31,755 bases of DNA from an uncultured Sphingomonas sp. (GTDB lineage: Bacteria > Pseudomonadota > Alphaproteobacteria > Sphingomonadales > Sphingomonadaceae), in contig CAMLSA010000028.1 in NCBI GenBank assembly GCA_946482655.1, positions 1 through 31,755 on the forward strand, given 5' to 3'. Of this stretch, positions 15,947 to 24,724 are shown piece by piece (the first letter of the stretch is position 1; every line of letters starts with the position of its first letter). The position numbers and the translations under genes are program-made. Under the pieces are notes generated by a model. That model had not been told where the DNA came from and did no database searches. It saw nothing but the letters and a program-made list of their open reading frames with translations.

Positions 15947-17122
15947 ATGGATCATACCCAGCCCGGACTGGTCGATCGTACCAAGAATATCATTCTGAAA
16001 CCCAAAGCCGAATGGCCCGTGATCGACGCCGAACCGACGACGGTCGTCGATATCTACAAAGATCATGTGCTGCTTCTCGCCGCGATCCCGGCCGTCGCCG
16101 GACTGATCGGCAATGTGCTGCTCGGCTATTCGGTACTTGGCATGACAGTACGAATGTCCCCGGTCACGGCGGTCAGCTTCGCGATCACGCAATATGTCAT
16201 GTCGCTGATCTCGGTCTTCGTGCTCGCGCTGATCATCGATGCGCTTGCGCCCAGGTTCGGCGGAACCAGGAACAAGACGCAGGCGGTGAAAGTCGCGGCC
16301 TATTCCTCCACCGCCGCCTGGGTGGCGGGCACATTGGCGATCGTGCCGCAGCTGGCGCCGCTCGGTGGTCTGCTAGGCCTCTACAGCCTTTACCTGCTCT
16401 ATCTCGGCCTGCCGCTGCTGATGCGCGTGCCGGCCGACAAAGCGATAGCCTATACGGTGGTGACCATCCTCGCCGCGATCATGCTGTTCGTCGTCGTCGG
16501 GGCGATCGCGAGCACGGCGGGAAGGACGTTCACGCCGGCAATGCCGGTGACCGACATAAGGATGTCGGGCTCGATGACGGTGCCCGGCGGAGCAACACTC
16601 GATCTCGCCCAACTCGGAGCCGCGGCGAGGCAGGCCGAGGTCGCGGCCGAGGAGATCAAGATCACCGACAATGGCAAGGTTGTGGCCGCGGTATCGCCAT
16701 CGGCATTGCAGGCGCTGCTGCCCCCGACTCTCGGCACATACCGCCGTACCGAAATCGAGAGTTCGGGCGCTGAGGCGGGTGGGCTCGGGGGGGCGCGTGC
16801 CGAGGCGCGCTACGAAAATGGGGACAACAACATCCGGCTGGCGTTGACCGACATGGCCGCAGCCGCTCCTTTCGCCGCGCTCGGCAGCGCGATGAACCTC
16901 CAGGCGAACCGCGAAACGGCGACCGGCTATGAGAAGACCCGGACCGTCGACGGCCGCATGGTCAGTGAGAAATGGCACCGACCGTCGAGCGAGGGCAGCT
17001 ACAGCGAGCTGGTCGCCAATCGCTTCATGGTTTCGGCCGAAGGCAGGGTCAACGACATCTCGGAGCTGAAGCGCGCCGCCGGGACGATTTCCGCCCCGCG
17101 CCTCGAGGCGCTTACCGACTGA
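15947..17122 (+). CDS. Yip1-family integral membrane protein
   Basis: The protein has 391 residues with a Shine-Dalgarno GGAAGG before ATG. The N-terminal segment (LVDRTKNIILKPKAEWPVID) is the typical lead-in of bacterial Yip1-domain proteins. About five transmembrane helices lie between residues 40 and 190. The C-terminal 200 residues are soluble-looking, with two repeats of 'A...GA' rich sequence and no known domain. Bacterial members have no firmly known function. It stands alone, between the helicase hairpins and the non-coding region before the siderophore receptor. Confidence 0.85.
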   Translation: MDHTQPGLVDRTKNIILKPKAEWPVIDAEPTTVVDIYKDHVLLLAAIPAVAGLIGNVLLGYSVLGMTVRMSPVTAVSFAITQYVMSLISVFVLALIIDALAPRFGGTRNKTQAVKVAAYSSTAAWVAGTLAIVPQLAPLGGLLGLYSLYLLYLGLPLLMRVPADKAIAYTVVTILAAIMLFVVVGAIASTAGRTFTPAMPVTDIRMSGSMTVPGGATLDLAQLGAAARQAEVAAEEIKITDNGKVVAAVSPSALQALLPPTLGTYRRTEIESSGAEAGGLGGARAEARYENGDNNIRLALTDMAAAAPFAALGSAMNLQANRETATGYEKTRTVDGRMVSEKWHRPSSEGSYSELVANRFMVSAEGRVNDISELKRAAGTISAPRLEALTD

Positions 17123-17161
17123 CACTGCTCGTCCGGACCCGGCTCCCGTGAGCCGCCACCT

Positions 17162-17469
17162 CCTATCCGTGCCGAACAGATGACGCTTTGGCCCGCCGCA
17201 AGCGCGAGGGCCGTGGCCGGCCGTTGCGGGCCGCGGGATCGAGCAACAGCGCGAGCACGATCCGCACTGCCGGGGAGCCGGGATCTTCGCCGGGTTAGCG
17301 AGCATCGGATGCGTGCGCCCATCGAAGCGCTGCGCGCGAGTTCAGCGCCGAGCCTTTCGAGGCTTTGGGGAGGCTGACCGCCGAGCCCCAGCCGGGCGGT
17401 GAGGATATGCCGTTCACGCTCGCCGCTGCCTGCGAGCAGGCGGTTCACCTCGGCCAGCAGATCGGCCAT
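17162..17469 (-). pseudogene. Possible relic of a sigma-70 region 4-like protein
   Basis: From ATG 17469 (Shine-Dalgarno AGGGGG four bases before) the frame reads about 45 residues like sigma-70 region 4: GERERHILTARLGLGGQPPQ then SLERLGAELARS. After this the expected recognition helix (RERVRQIE type) is replaced by ASMGARIRCSL and the frame becomes Arg/Pro-rich, running on to 16999 into the Yip1 gene. Another frame takes up a plausible sequence to a stop at 17162. This suggests a decayed gene, but chance resemblance in a GC-rich region cannot be excluded. The rest of 17123-17514 holds nothing else recognised. Confidence 0.35.
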
Positions 17470-17484
17470 CGCGCCCCCTTGAGC

Positions 17485-17504
17485 CCCCGGCGAAAGTGCC
17501 GGGG
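17485..17504 (-). terminator. Hairpin after the siderophore receptor gene
   Basis: CCCCGGC (17485-17491) pairs with GCCGGGG (17498-17504) around a six-base loop, eleven bases after the receptor stop. The following minus-strand sequence is not U-rich. Confidence 0.5.
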
Positions 17505-17514
17505 TTGCCCCGCA

Positions 17515-19950
17515 TCAGAACTGATAGGTCAGGCTGAACACCGCGGACCGCGTCGGGGCGGGCTGCGCCCAGCTGCTGGTGAGCGAGTTGCGCACGGTCG
17601 TGACATATTTTTCATTGGTGAAATTCTGGACGTTCACCTGCGCCTTCAGCCGTGCCGTGACCGGATAGGCCGCCATGAAGCGGTGGATGGTATAGCTCGG
17701 TACGCGATACGGCACATAATTGTTGGCGGTCAGCTGCGCGAGCGTAGGCTGGTTGAGCAGGAAACTGCCCTGTTGCGTCAGCCCATAGCCCAGCTCGAGA
17801 CCGAAATCGAAGCGGTAGGTCGTGAACAGACTGCCCGAATGCTTCGGCGTGTTGGTCAGCGAATAGCCACGCGCCGGATCGGGGAAGGCGGCACTGTTGC
17901 CGCAATTGGCGGCGCCCGGATTGGCGAGACAGAAATTCGACACGCCCTGCAGGATCTTCGATTTCAAATACATGTAATTGGCCGAGAGCGTCCAGTTGCC
18001 GGTGATGTTGCCGGAAGCGCCGAACGACAGGCCTTCGACCCGCTGGCCGCCGTCGAGCGTCTGGCCCGGCAGCGTCGGATCATTCGAATTGACCTTGATC
18101 GAGTTGCGCTCGTTGCGGAAGACGGCGGCGGTCAGGAGCAGCTTGGCATCGAACAGGTCCGCCTTGGCGCCGATCTCCCAGTTTTCGGTCGTCTCCGGCT
18201 TCAGGCGGCAATTGGCGGCCGAGCAGGCGCCGTCAACCGAGGCCTTGGACGGCAGCTTCGAGTTGCCGTAGGCGACGTAGAGGCTGGTGTTCGGCGTGGG
18301 CTTCACAACCGCGCCGATGCGGAAGGAGAAGAGCTTATCGCTGAAGGTGAACGGGCCGGTGGCGGTGACCTGACCGAGCGTCGGACCGACGACGGTCGAG
18401 TAGGATAGCGTCCGGTTCAAGCCCTTGACCTTCTCATAGCGCATACCGCCGTTCAGCTCGAACCAGTCGGTGAACTTCACCGTATCGAACAGATAGACTG
18501 CATAGCTGGTCTGTCGGCCGAAATTCCGGCTCGTCCGGATGAAGTTGATCGGGCCCGTGTAGACGTTGCTGCCATAGACCCGGTTTGTCCCCGCCGGGCC
18601 CGGGACGATCATGCCCGGGTCGGAGATGCTTACCAGCGGAAAAACTGGCGTGGAGCCATCCGGATTGCGCGGGAGCGTCCCCTGATATTGCGAATAATCC
18701 TCCCACAGCGCCGAGACGCCCAGTGCGATCGAATGCTCGATGCCACCGGTGTCGATGTTCGCGGTCAGATCGGTCTGGGTGTAGAATGTGTCATTTTCGA
18801 TGAAGCGCTGCACGCCCCGTCCGCCGGTGGGCAGATAATAGCCGGCGGGCACGGTGATCGCGACCGGCGTGGTGATCGTGCACGAAGGAGCCGGCACGGC
18901 GGGGTCGATTCCCTGGGGCTGAAGGCCCGTCGCGGTCAGGCAGAAGGTACCCGTGGGCTGGCTGGTGACGGTGTTCTGCTTGATCTTCTCAAAACGGGTG
19001 AGGTTGCGGACGCTCACTTCGTCGCTGAAGGCATGGCGGAAGATGCCCTGCAACGACTTCGTCTTGCTGTTCTGCTGGTCGAGATTGGCGAAGCCATAAT
19101 AGCCTTCGCGATCGAACTCGGGAAGGAAGCCGCCGAGATTGGCATAATAGCGAAGGCCGTATTGCGGCATGGCCCTGTCGTCGAGATATTCGCCCTGCAA
19201 GGTCAGGCTGGTCGGCCCGTCGATACCGATGGTGATCGCCGGCGCGATGCCCCAGCGCTTGTAATCCTCGACGTCGCGGCCCGGAACGTCATTCTCATGA
19301 TAGACCGCGTTCAGGCGGACCGCGATGAGGTCGTTGACGCGCTGATTGGTATCCACCGTCGCGCGATAATATTTGTCGGTGCCGATACCGGCGCTCAGCA
19401 CCGTCTGGTCGTCCGCCAGCGGCCGCTTCGTGACCAGATTGATGGTGCCCGCGACCGAGCCGCCGCCGTTCATGACGGAATTGGCGCCGTTGGTCACCTC
19501 GACCTGCTCGATGTTGTAGACTTCGTTGCGGTTGAGGAACGCGCCCGAGCGCACGCCGTCCACTGTCACGTCGTTCTTGGCGTCCTGGCCGCGCAGGATG
19601 ATGCGGTCGCCATAGCCGAAGCCGCCCTCACCCGCGCCGAAGGTGATACCTGGGACGGTGCTGAGCACCTCGCGCAGGGTCAGCAAATTCTGTTGCTGGA
19701 TCGTCGCCTTGTTGATGACGGTGATGGTCTGCGGCGTATCGAGCAGCGGCCTGGTATATTTCGGGGATTCGGGCCGCTCGACCTTTGGCGTGGCTTCGTC
19801 GACCGCTGTCGAGGTCACCGTCATTCCGCCAAGCTTCCTCTCACCTTCCGCCTTGTCGGCGGGTTGGGCCGCCGCAGGTGCGGTTGCGATGAAACCGACG
19901 CACGCGAGCGCCAGGAAGCTCCCGGTGGAGCTGCAGTCGATTCTCGTCAT
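17515..19950 (-). CDS. TonB-dependent siderophore receptor
   Basis: The protein has 811 residues from ATG 19950, which has an AGGGGA Shine-Dalgarno and gives a clean signal peptide (LALACVGFIATAPAAAQ). An in-frame extension to 20076 has no signal-like start. The plug domain includes LLDTPQTITVINKATIQQQ, the DxxLRGQD-type RIILRGQDAKNDVTVDGV, and EVTNGANSVMNGGGSVAGTI. The barrel ends in the aromatic C-terminus SLTYQF. The plug motifs are those of catecholate/ferric siderophore receptors (Fiu/CirA/PupA type); the exact ligand cannot be told. A Fur-like site lies just upstream. It follows the kinase gene by 104 bases but likely has its own promoter. Confidence 0.93.
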   Translation of the reverse strand: MTRIDCSSTGSFLALACVGFIATAPAAAQPADKAEGERKLGGMTVTSTAVDEATPKVERPESPKYTRPLLDTPQTITVINKATIQQQNLLTLREVLSTVPGITFGAGEGGFGYGDRIILRGQDAKNDVTVDGVRSGAFLNRNEVYNIEQVEVTNGANSVMNGGGSVAGTINLVTKRPLADDQTVLSAGIGTDKYYRATVDTNQRVNDLIAVRLNAVYHENDVPGRDVEDYKRWGIAPAITIGIDGPTSLTLQGEYLDDRAMPQYGLRYYANLGGFLPEFDREGYYGFANLDQQNSKTKSLQGIFRHAFSDEVSVRNLTRFEKIKQNTVTSQPTGTFCLTATGLQPQGIDPAVPAPSCTITTPVAITVPAGYYLPTGGRGVQRFIENDTFYTQTDLTANIDTGGIEHSIALGVSALWEDYSQYQGTLPRNPDGSTPVFPLVSISDPGMIVPGPAGTNRVYGSNVYTGPINFIRTSRNFGRQTSYAVYLFDTVKFTDWFELNGGMRYEKVKGLNRTLSYSTVVGPTLGQVTATGPFTFSDKLFSFRIGAVVKPTPNTSLYVAYGNSKLPSKASVDGACSAANCRLKPETTENWEIGAKADLFDAKLLLTAAVFRNERNSIKVNSNDPTLPGQTLDGGQRVEGLSFGASGNITGNWTLSANYMYLKSKILQGVSNFCLANPGAANCGNSAAFPDPARGYSLTNTPKHSGSLFTTYRFDFGLELGYGLTQQGSFLLNQPTLAQLTANNYVPYRVPSYTIHRFMAAYPVTARLKAQVNVQNFTNEKYVTTVRNSLTSSWAQPAPTRSAVFSLTYQF

Positions 19951-19984
19951 GATAATGATCCCCTTCGTTGACGGAGGGGAGTTA

Positions 19985-20006
19985 TCGCTAATGAAAGTGA
20001 TTCGCA
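19985..20006 (-). promoter_or_regulatory. Fur box candidate for the siderophore receptor
   Basis: The minus strand reads TGCGAATCACTTTCATTAGCGA, a broken inverted repeat TGCGAAT/ATTAGCGA that resembles Fur operators (GATAATGATTATCATTATC family). It is 35 bases before the receptor ATG, as expected for iron repression. Confidence 0.5.
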
Positions 20007-20054
20007 ATAGCGAGTTAGAGACATGCTCCCTGGAGCCGCTATTCAGCGGTGCCG

Positions 20055-22169
20055 CTACGTCTTTTCCGGGCAGCAAGGTTCGGTCGGCGACCCGCCATGC
20101 TCCAATATCTCGCCGATTTTCTGGCCGAGATCGTCGAGCGAGAAAGGTTTGGTGATCATCGTCATGTTGGTGCCGAGGAAGCCCGAGCGGATCGCCGCAT
20201 TCTCGGCATAGCCGGTCACGAACAGGATCGGCAGCTCGGGGCGATGCGCGCGCGCGGTATCGGCAAGCTGGCGCCCGTTCATGCCCGGCAGGCCCACGTC
20301 CGAGATCATCAGGTCGATCGACATGTCCGAAGCGAGGATCGGAACCGCCGCGGCACCGTCGCTGGCCTCGATCGCGCTATAGCCAACCTCCTCGAGCACA
20401 TCGCGGATGAGCAGCCGCACCGACGGATCATCCTCCACCACCAGCACACGCTGGCCGTCGCCTTGCGGCGCGATCGTGGCCGCGGCCGGCTCTTCCGAGC
20501 CCGCTCGCTCGGCGGCGGGGAGATAGAGGTTGACCGTGGTGCCTTTGCCCACCTCGCTGTCGATCGCCAAATGGCCGCCATTCTGCCGGGCGAATCCATA
20601 GACCATGGACAGGCCCAGGCCGGTGCCCTGTCCGATCGGCTTGGTCGTGAAGAAGGGCTCGAACACCTTGCCGAGCAATTCGGGCGACATGCCGACACCG
20701 GTGTCCGAAACGCTGACGACGACATAGCGCCCCGCCTCGGCATCGGCCATATCGGCAGCCTCGGCGGCGTCGATGTGGGCAAAGCCGGTCCGGACCGTCA
20801 GCACGCCGCCTTCCGGCATCGCATCACGAGCGTTGATGGTGAGGTTTAGGATCGCGCTTTCGAGCTGGTTGGCATCGGCGATGCCCGGCGGCAGGCTCTG
20901 GTCGAGCCGCATGTCAAGCGCGATCTGCTCCCCGATGGTGCGCGCGAGAAGCTCGCCGAGCGAGTCGACCAGGGCGTTGACGTCGATCGGCCTGGAATCG
21001 AGCGACTGCCGGCGCGAGAAGGCGAGCAGCCGCTGGGTGAGCCCTGCCGCGCGATTGGCCGATGTCGTCGCGGCGTCCATGAAGCGATCGATATCGTCGA
21101 GCCGGCCCGTCTCGATCCGGCGCCGGATGATGTCCATCGCTCCGATGATACCGGTCAGCATGTTGTTGAAGTCATGCGCGATACCGCCGGTGAGCTGGCC
21201 GACCGCTTCCATTTTCTGGCTCTGGTGGAGATGCTCGTTGGCACGGCGCAGTTCTTCGGTCCGCTCCTCCACCATCGCTTCGAGCTGCTCACGGCTTCTC
21301 GCGAGCGTCTCGCGCGCCTCGACGATCTCCTGGATATCGGTGCATGTACCGAACCAGCGGACGATATCGCCCGCCTCGTCGCGCATCGGCTGGGCGCGGC
21401 CGAGTACCCAGCGATAGACGCCCGAACGGTGCCGCAGCCGGTATTCGATATGGTAGGGTTCGCCGCTCTCGAGCGAACGGCTCCAGCGACCCCGGGCACG
21501 CTCTTGGTCGTCGGGGTGGAACATGCCGTTCCATGCATCGCCGTCGGTCGATCCCTCGGGCATGCCGGTATATTCGTACCAGCGCTGATTGTAATAATCA
21601 TGATAGCCGTCGGGCCGCGTCGACCAGACCATATGATCGATGGAGTCGGCGATCGCCTGGAACTTGGCCTCGCTTTCGCGAAGCTCCTCCTGACTGCGCG
21701 CCAAGGCATCGTTACGCGAACTGATCTCGGCGAGATGATCGCGCATCTCGAACTGCTTCTGCCGCGACCGCATCGCCGACGCCACGGCGCTGAGCAGCGA
21801 TACCGAGCTGAGCGGCCGTTCGAGCACGGTGAAATTGTCGATCACTTCGGAAAAGCGGAGCACCGCCGCCTGTCCGGGTGGCAGCGGCCCCGTCCGACGC
21901 GCGGCGAGCACGACGAAGGGCACGTCGGACCATGTGGGCTGTGCTTCGATCGCCGCGCGCAACTGGCGCCGGTCGGCACTCAGCGCCTCTTCCGTGACGA
22001 CGACCACGCCGGCGCGATCGTCCAGCACCGCGGCGATTGCGCCCAAGTTCTCGCAGATGGCGGCGTCATAGCCTTGGCGGCCCAGCAGCTTTGCCACGCT
22101 CTCGGCATCTCTGCCGAACGGCGCCGAAACCAGGACCTTGTGACCCAGCGGTGCCGATCTATGCGGCAC
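20055..22169 (-). CDS. Hybrid sensor histidine kinase (PAS-HisKA-HATPase-receiver)
   Basis: The protein has 704 residues. An N-terminal pseudo-receiver-like region (about 10-130) lacks clear phosphorylation residues. A coiled segment is followed by a PAS domain (about 165-285) with the PAC-type ending DIVRWFGTCTDIQE. HisKA has H332 in GGIAHDFNNML. The HATPase domain has NARDAMPEGG, DTGVGM and GTGLGLSMVYG. A C-terminal receiver has its acceptor Asp near residue 623 (ISDVGLPGMNG) and a KPF lysine near 673. No transmembrane segment, so it is cytoplasmic. Its ATG overlaps the end of the KaiC-like gene by 11 bases; the two are surely coexpressed. Confidence 0.95.
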   Translation of the reverse strand: MPHRSAPLGHKVLVSAPFGRDAESVAKLLGRQGYDAAICENLGAIAAVLDDRAGVVVVTEEALSADRRQLRAAIEAQPTWSDVPFVVLAARRTGPLPPGQAAVLRFSEVIDNFTVLERPLSSVSLLSAVASAMRSRQKQFEMRDHLAEISSRNDALARSQEELRESEAKFQAIADSIDHMVWSTRPDGYHDYYNQRWYEYTGMPEGSTDGDAWNGMFHPDDQERARGRWSRSLESGEPYHIEYRLRHRSGVYRWVLGRAQPMRDEAGDIVRWFGTCTDIQEIVEARETLARSREQLEAMVEERTEELRRANEHLHQSQKMEAVGQLTGGIAHDFNNMLTGIIGAMDIIRRRIETGRLDDIDRFMDAATTSANRAAGLTQRLLAFSRRQSLDSRPIDVNALVDSLGELLARTIGEQIALDMRLDQSLPPGIADANQLESAILNLTINARDAMPEGGVLTVRTGFAHIDAAEAADMADAEAGRYVVVSVSDTGVGMSPELLGKVFEPFFTTKPIGQGTGLGLSMVYGFARQNGGHLAIDSEVGKGTTVNLYLPAAERAGSEEPAAATIAPQGDGQRVLVVEDDPSVRLLIRDVLEEVGYSAIEASDGAAAVPILASDMSIDLMISDVGLPGMNGRQLADTARAHRPELPILFVTGYAENAAIRSGFLGTNMTMITKPFSLDDLGQKIGEILEHGGSPTEPCCPEKT

Positions 22170-23658
22170 CGCGAATTTCCATCAGCGGCTCAGCAACGCC
22201 GATATATTCGGGCGTTCCGGTGAGCACGCCGCGGAAGTTGGTGAGCGGCGCTCCAATGCGGATCCCGTGTGAATCGATCCACAGTTCGCGAATCGCGTCC
22301 TCATGCCGGCCACCCCGATTCTTAAGGATCGAGATCGCCTTTCGGATGCGGCCCTCCGCTTCGAAGAAGCGGATCAATACCACCGAATCGGCGACATAGG
22401 AGATGTTGAGGCTGGTCGCCATCGTCCCGACCAGCCCATGCTGCGGGTTGATCAGGAAGGTGACCACGCCATGGTGATTCAAATAGGACAGCAGCTCATG
22501 CACCTGCAGGATGAGCTGCTGCTCCTGCGGCATCGCGGCGAGATAGCCGTTGAGGCTGTCTATCACGATCATCCGCACGCTGCGTTGCTCGACTTCGCTG
22601 CGAACCATCATCGCGAACTCACCGGGCGACAGCTCGGCCGGATTGATCTGCCGGATCACCAGGCAGCCTTCCTTGATCCATTTCTGGAGTTCGGACTCCA
22701 GCGCGCCGGCGCGCGACAGCAAGGTGCCGACCCGCTCGTCGAACTGGTACATCGTCGCCGGTTCGCCGCGCCGGCAGGCGGCGATCACGAACTGCATGGC
22801 GATCGACGTCTTGCCGCTGCCCGCGGGACCGGTGATCAAGGTGCTCGTGCCCCGCATCGGGCCGCCGCCGAACAAGGCGTCGAGTTCGGTGACATCGCTC
22901 GACACCATGGTGGCGAGATAGGCGTGACCATGATCGCCAGCGATCAGACGGGGGAAGATGACCAGACCGCCGCGGCGGATGCACAGATCGTGATAGCCTG
23001 CGATGAAATCGACCCCGCGGAGCTTCTGGACCTGCATCCGCCGGCGTGCGGCGCCGAAATCGAGCGTATGCCGCTCGAGGGTGATGACGCCGTGGCACAG
23101 GCTATGGAGATGGGTATCGCGCTCGCTGCCCGAGACGGTCAGATCGTCGACGAGCAGGACAGTGGCCTCGCGTCCGGCGAAGAACTGCTTGAGCGCCAGC
23201 ACCTGGCGCCGGTAACGCAGGGGGTCCTGAGCGAGCAGGCGCATTTCGGACAGGCTGTCGAACACCACCCGGCGCGGGTTGGTGCGTTCGACCTGCTCTT
23301 CGATCAGCCGGACGGTCTCGCCGAGCTCGACCTCCCAGCTGTAGAGCACCGACTGATCGCGGGCGCCGCCGAGCGCCGCTTCGGCCGAAGCCAGCTCAAA
23401 CAACTCGATTCCGTCGAGGCTCCAGCCGTGAGACGCCGCCACCGCTTGAAGCTCTTCGCTGGTCTCGGATAAGGTGATGTAGAGGCAGCTTTCGCCGAGC
23501 TTCACGCCCTCGAGAAGATATTGCAATGCGAGCGTGGTCTTGCCCGATCCGGGCGCGCCTTCGACGAGATACAGTCTGTTACTGGGAAGTCCCCCGTGCA
23601 GAATATAGTCGAGCCCTGGGTTGCCCGATGAAATCCTGGTCGACATCAACTCCGCCAT
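22159..23658 (-). CDS. KaiC-like double RecA-fold ATPase
   Basis: The protein has 499 residues. Two KaiC ATPase domains are present: Walker A GAPGSGKT (34-41) and GPAGSGKT (277-284). In the first domain SETSEE (64-69) occupies the catalytic Glu pair position; in the second, F-D-E (306-308) replaces Y-E-E. In the C-terminal lobe N-I-S-Y (418-421) aligns with the KaiC phosphosite HIST, so Ser431 corresponds to S420 and Thr432 to Y421. The lobe ends AISILKNRGGRHEDAIRELW, as in KaiC. No kaiA or kaiB is near, so this is a non-clock KaiC homologue, possibly a stress sensor for the linked kinase. ATG 23646 is an alternative start. Confidence 0.95.
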   Translation of the reverse strand: MAELMSTRISSGNPGLDYILHGGLPSNRLYLVEGAPGSGKTTLALQYLLEGVKLGESCLYITLSETSEELQAVAASHGWSLDGIELFELASAEAALGGARDQSVLYSWEVELGETVRLIEEQVERTNPRRVVFDSLSEMRLLAQDPLRYRRQVLALKQFFAGREATVLLVDDLTVSGSERDTHLHSLCHGVITLERHTLDFGAARRRMQVQKLRGVDFIAGYHDLCIRRGGLVIFPRLIAGDHGHAYLATMVSSDVTELDALFGGGPMRGTSTLITGPAGSGKTSIAMQFVIAACRRGEPATMYQFDERVGTLLSRAGALESELQKWIKEGCLVIRQINPAELSPGEFAMMVRSEVEQRSVRMIVIDSLNGYLAAMPQEQQLILQVHELLSYLNHHGVVTFLINPQHGLVGTMATSLNISYVADSVVLIRFFEAEGRIRKAISILKNRGGRHEDAIRELWIDSHGIRIGAPLTNFRGVLTGTPEYIGVAEPLMEIRGAA

Positions 23659-23684
23659 TGACCTTCCAAATGCGTGATGGCCGT

Positions 23685-23711
23685 CAACAAGCCAAAACGC
23701 CGGACGGTTCC
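23685..23711 (-). promoter_or_regulatory. EcfG-like (general stress) promoter candidate before kaiC-like gene
   Basis: On the minus strand GGAAC (23711-23707) is followed after 17 bases by TGTT. Alphaproteobacterial EcfG promoters are GGAAC-N16/17-CGTT, so one base differs. A start near 23679 would leave a short leader of about 20 bases before ATG 23658. Confidence 0.4.
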
Positions 23712-23732
23712 ACTAAATAGGTCAGTATTTTC

Positions 23733-24722
23733 TCAATAGCCTATCCATCGCGCGAGGAGCGCGGATGCCGATCCTCGGTCGATCGCATCGGCCGCGATGC
23801 CGACACCGTCCCGCCAGTCTCCCGCCCGCTCCGCGACGATCAGCGCGGCGGCCGCGTTGAGCAGGACCGCGTCCCGATAGGCGCCGGCTTCACCCGCGAG
23901 CAGGCGGTGCAGCGCGGCGGCGTTGTAGGCGGGATCGCCGCCGCGGATCGCGTCGAGCGGGTGGCGGGGCAGACCGGCCGCCTCGGGTTCGAAGCGCTCG
24001 GGGCCAAAGCCGATGGCACCGAGCCGGAAGACGCTGCTGGGGCCACCGATTGACAGCTCGTCCAGCGGCTCGTCGCCCGATACCAGCATCGCCGCATCGC
24101 AGCCGATTCGTTCGATCGCGCCGGCATAGACCGGAAGGAAATCGGGCCGCGCGACACCGATCAGCTGACGGGTGACTCTGGCCGGATTGCAGATGGGCCC
24201 GAGCAGGTTGAAGATCGTCCGCCGTCCGATCCGCTTGCGGATGGGGCCCAGCGGCTTGAGCGCGGGATGATGCTTCTGCGCGAACAGGAAGCACAGGCCG
24301 ATCTCGTTCAGCGAGGCTTCGGCGCGTTCCGAGGCGCGATCGAGATCGAGGCCTAGCGCTTCGAGCGTATCCGCGCCGCCGGCTTTCGAGGATGCCGCGC
24401 GGTTGCCGTGCTTGGCGACGGGGACCCCCGCCGCCGCGACTACGATCGCGACCGCGGTCGAAACGTTGAGGCTGTGCGCGCCGTCGCCGCCGGTGCCGCA
24501 GACGTCGATCACGCCTTCGGGGGCCGCGACCGGGATCATCCGCTCGCGCATCGCCATAGCGGCGCCGGCGATCTCGGCGCTCGTCTCGTCGCGTTCGGCC
24601 ATCGTGGTCAGGAAGGCGACCAGACTCTCCTCGTCGAAGGCGCCGTCGAGAATCGCCGCGAAGGCCTCATAGGCGCTCTGCTGGTCAAGCGGCAGCAGCG
24701 GATCGGGAAGTGCCGCGCGCAA
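23733..24722 (-). CDS. trpD: Anthranilate phosphoribosyltransferase
   Basis: TrpD joins anthranilate and PRPP in tryptophan synthesis. The protein has 329 residues, close to the family norm of about 340. The PRPP motif is GTGGD (76-80) with HSLNVST after it, and the anthranilate-site motif KHGNRAASSKAGGADTLEALG begins at 104. It lies two bases after the trpG stop, so it is cotranscribed with trpG. trpC does not follow: the next gene is the KaiC-like ATPase, in the same direction, 74 bases on. Confidence 0.97.
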   Translation of the reverse strand: MRAALPDPLLPLDQQSAYEAFAAILDGAFDEESLVAFLTTMAERDETSAEIAGAAMAMRERMIPVAAPEGVIDVCGTGGDGAHSLNVSTAVAIVVAAAGVPVAKHGNRAASSKAGGADTLEALGLDLDRASERAEASLNEIGLCFLFAQKHHPALKPLGPIRKRIGRRTIFNLLGPICNPARVTRQLIGVARPDFLPVYAGAIERIGCDAAMLVSGDEPLDELSIGGPSSVFRLGAIGFGPERFEPEAAGLPRHPLDAIRGGDPAYNAAALHRLLAGEAGAYRDAVLLNAAAALIVAERAGDWRDGVGIAADAIDRGSASALLARWIGY

Positions 24723-24724
24723 GG

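Noticed and set aside
18688..19971. Plus-strand 427-codon open frame
   Set aside because: Antisense to the TonB-dependent receptor; no recognisable domain.
22303..23472. Plus-strand 389-codon open frame
   Set aside because: Antisense to the KaiC-like gene; Asp/Gly/Ala-rich shadow.
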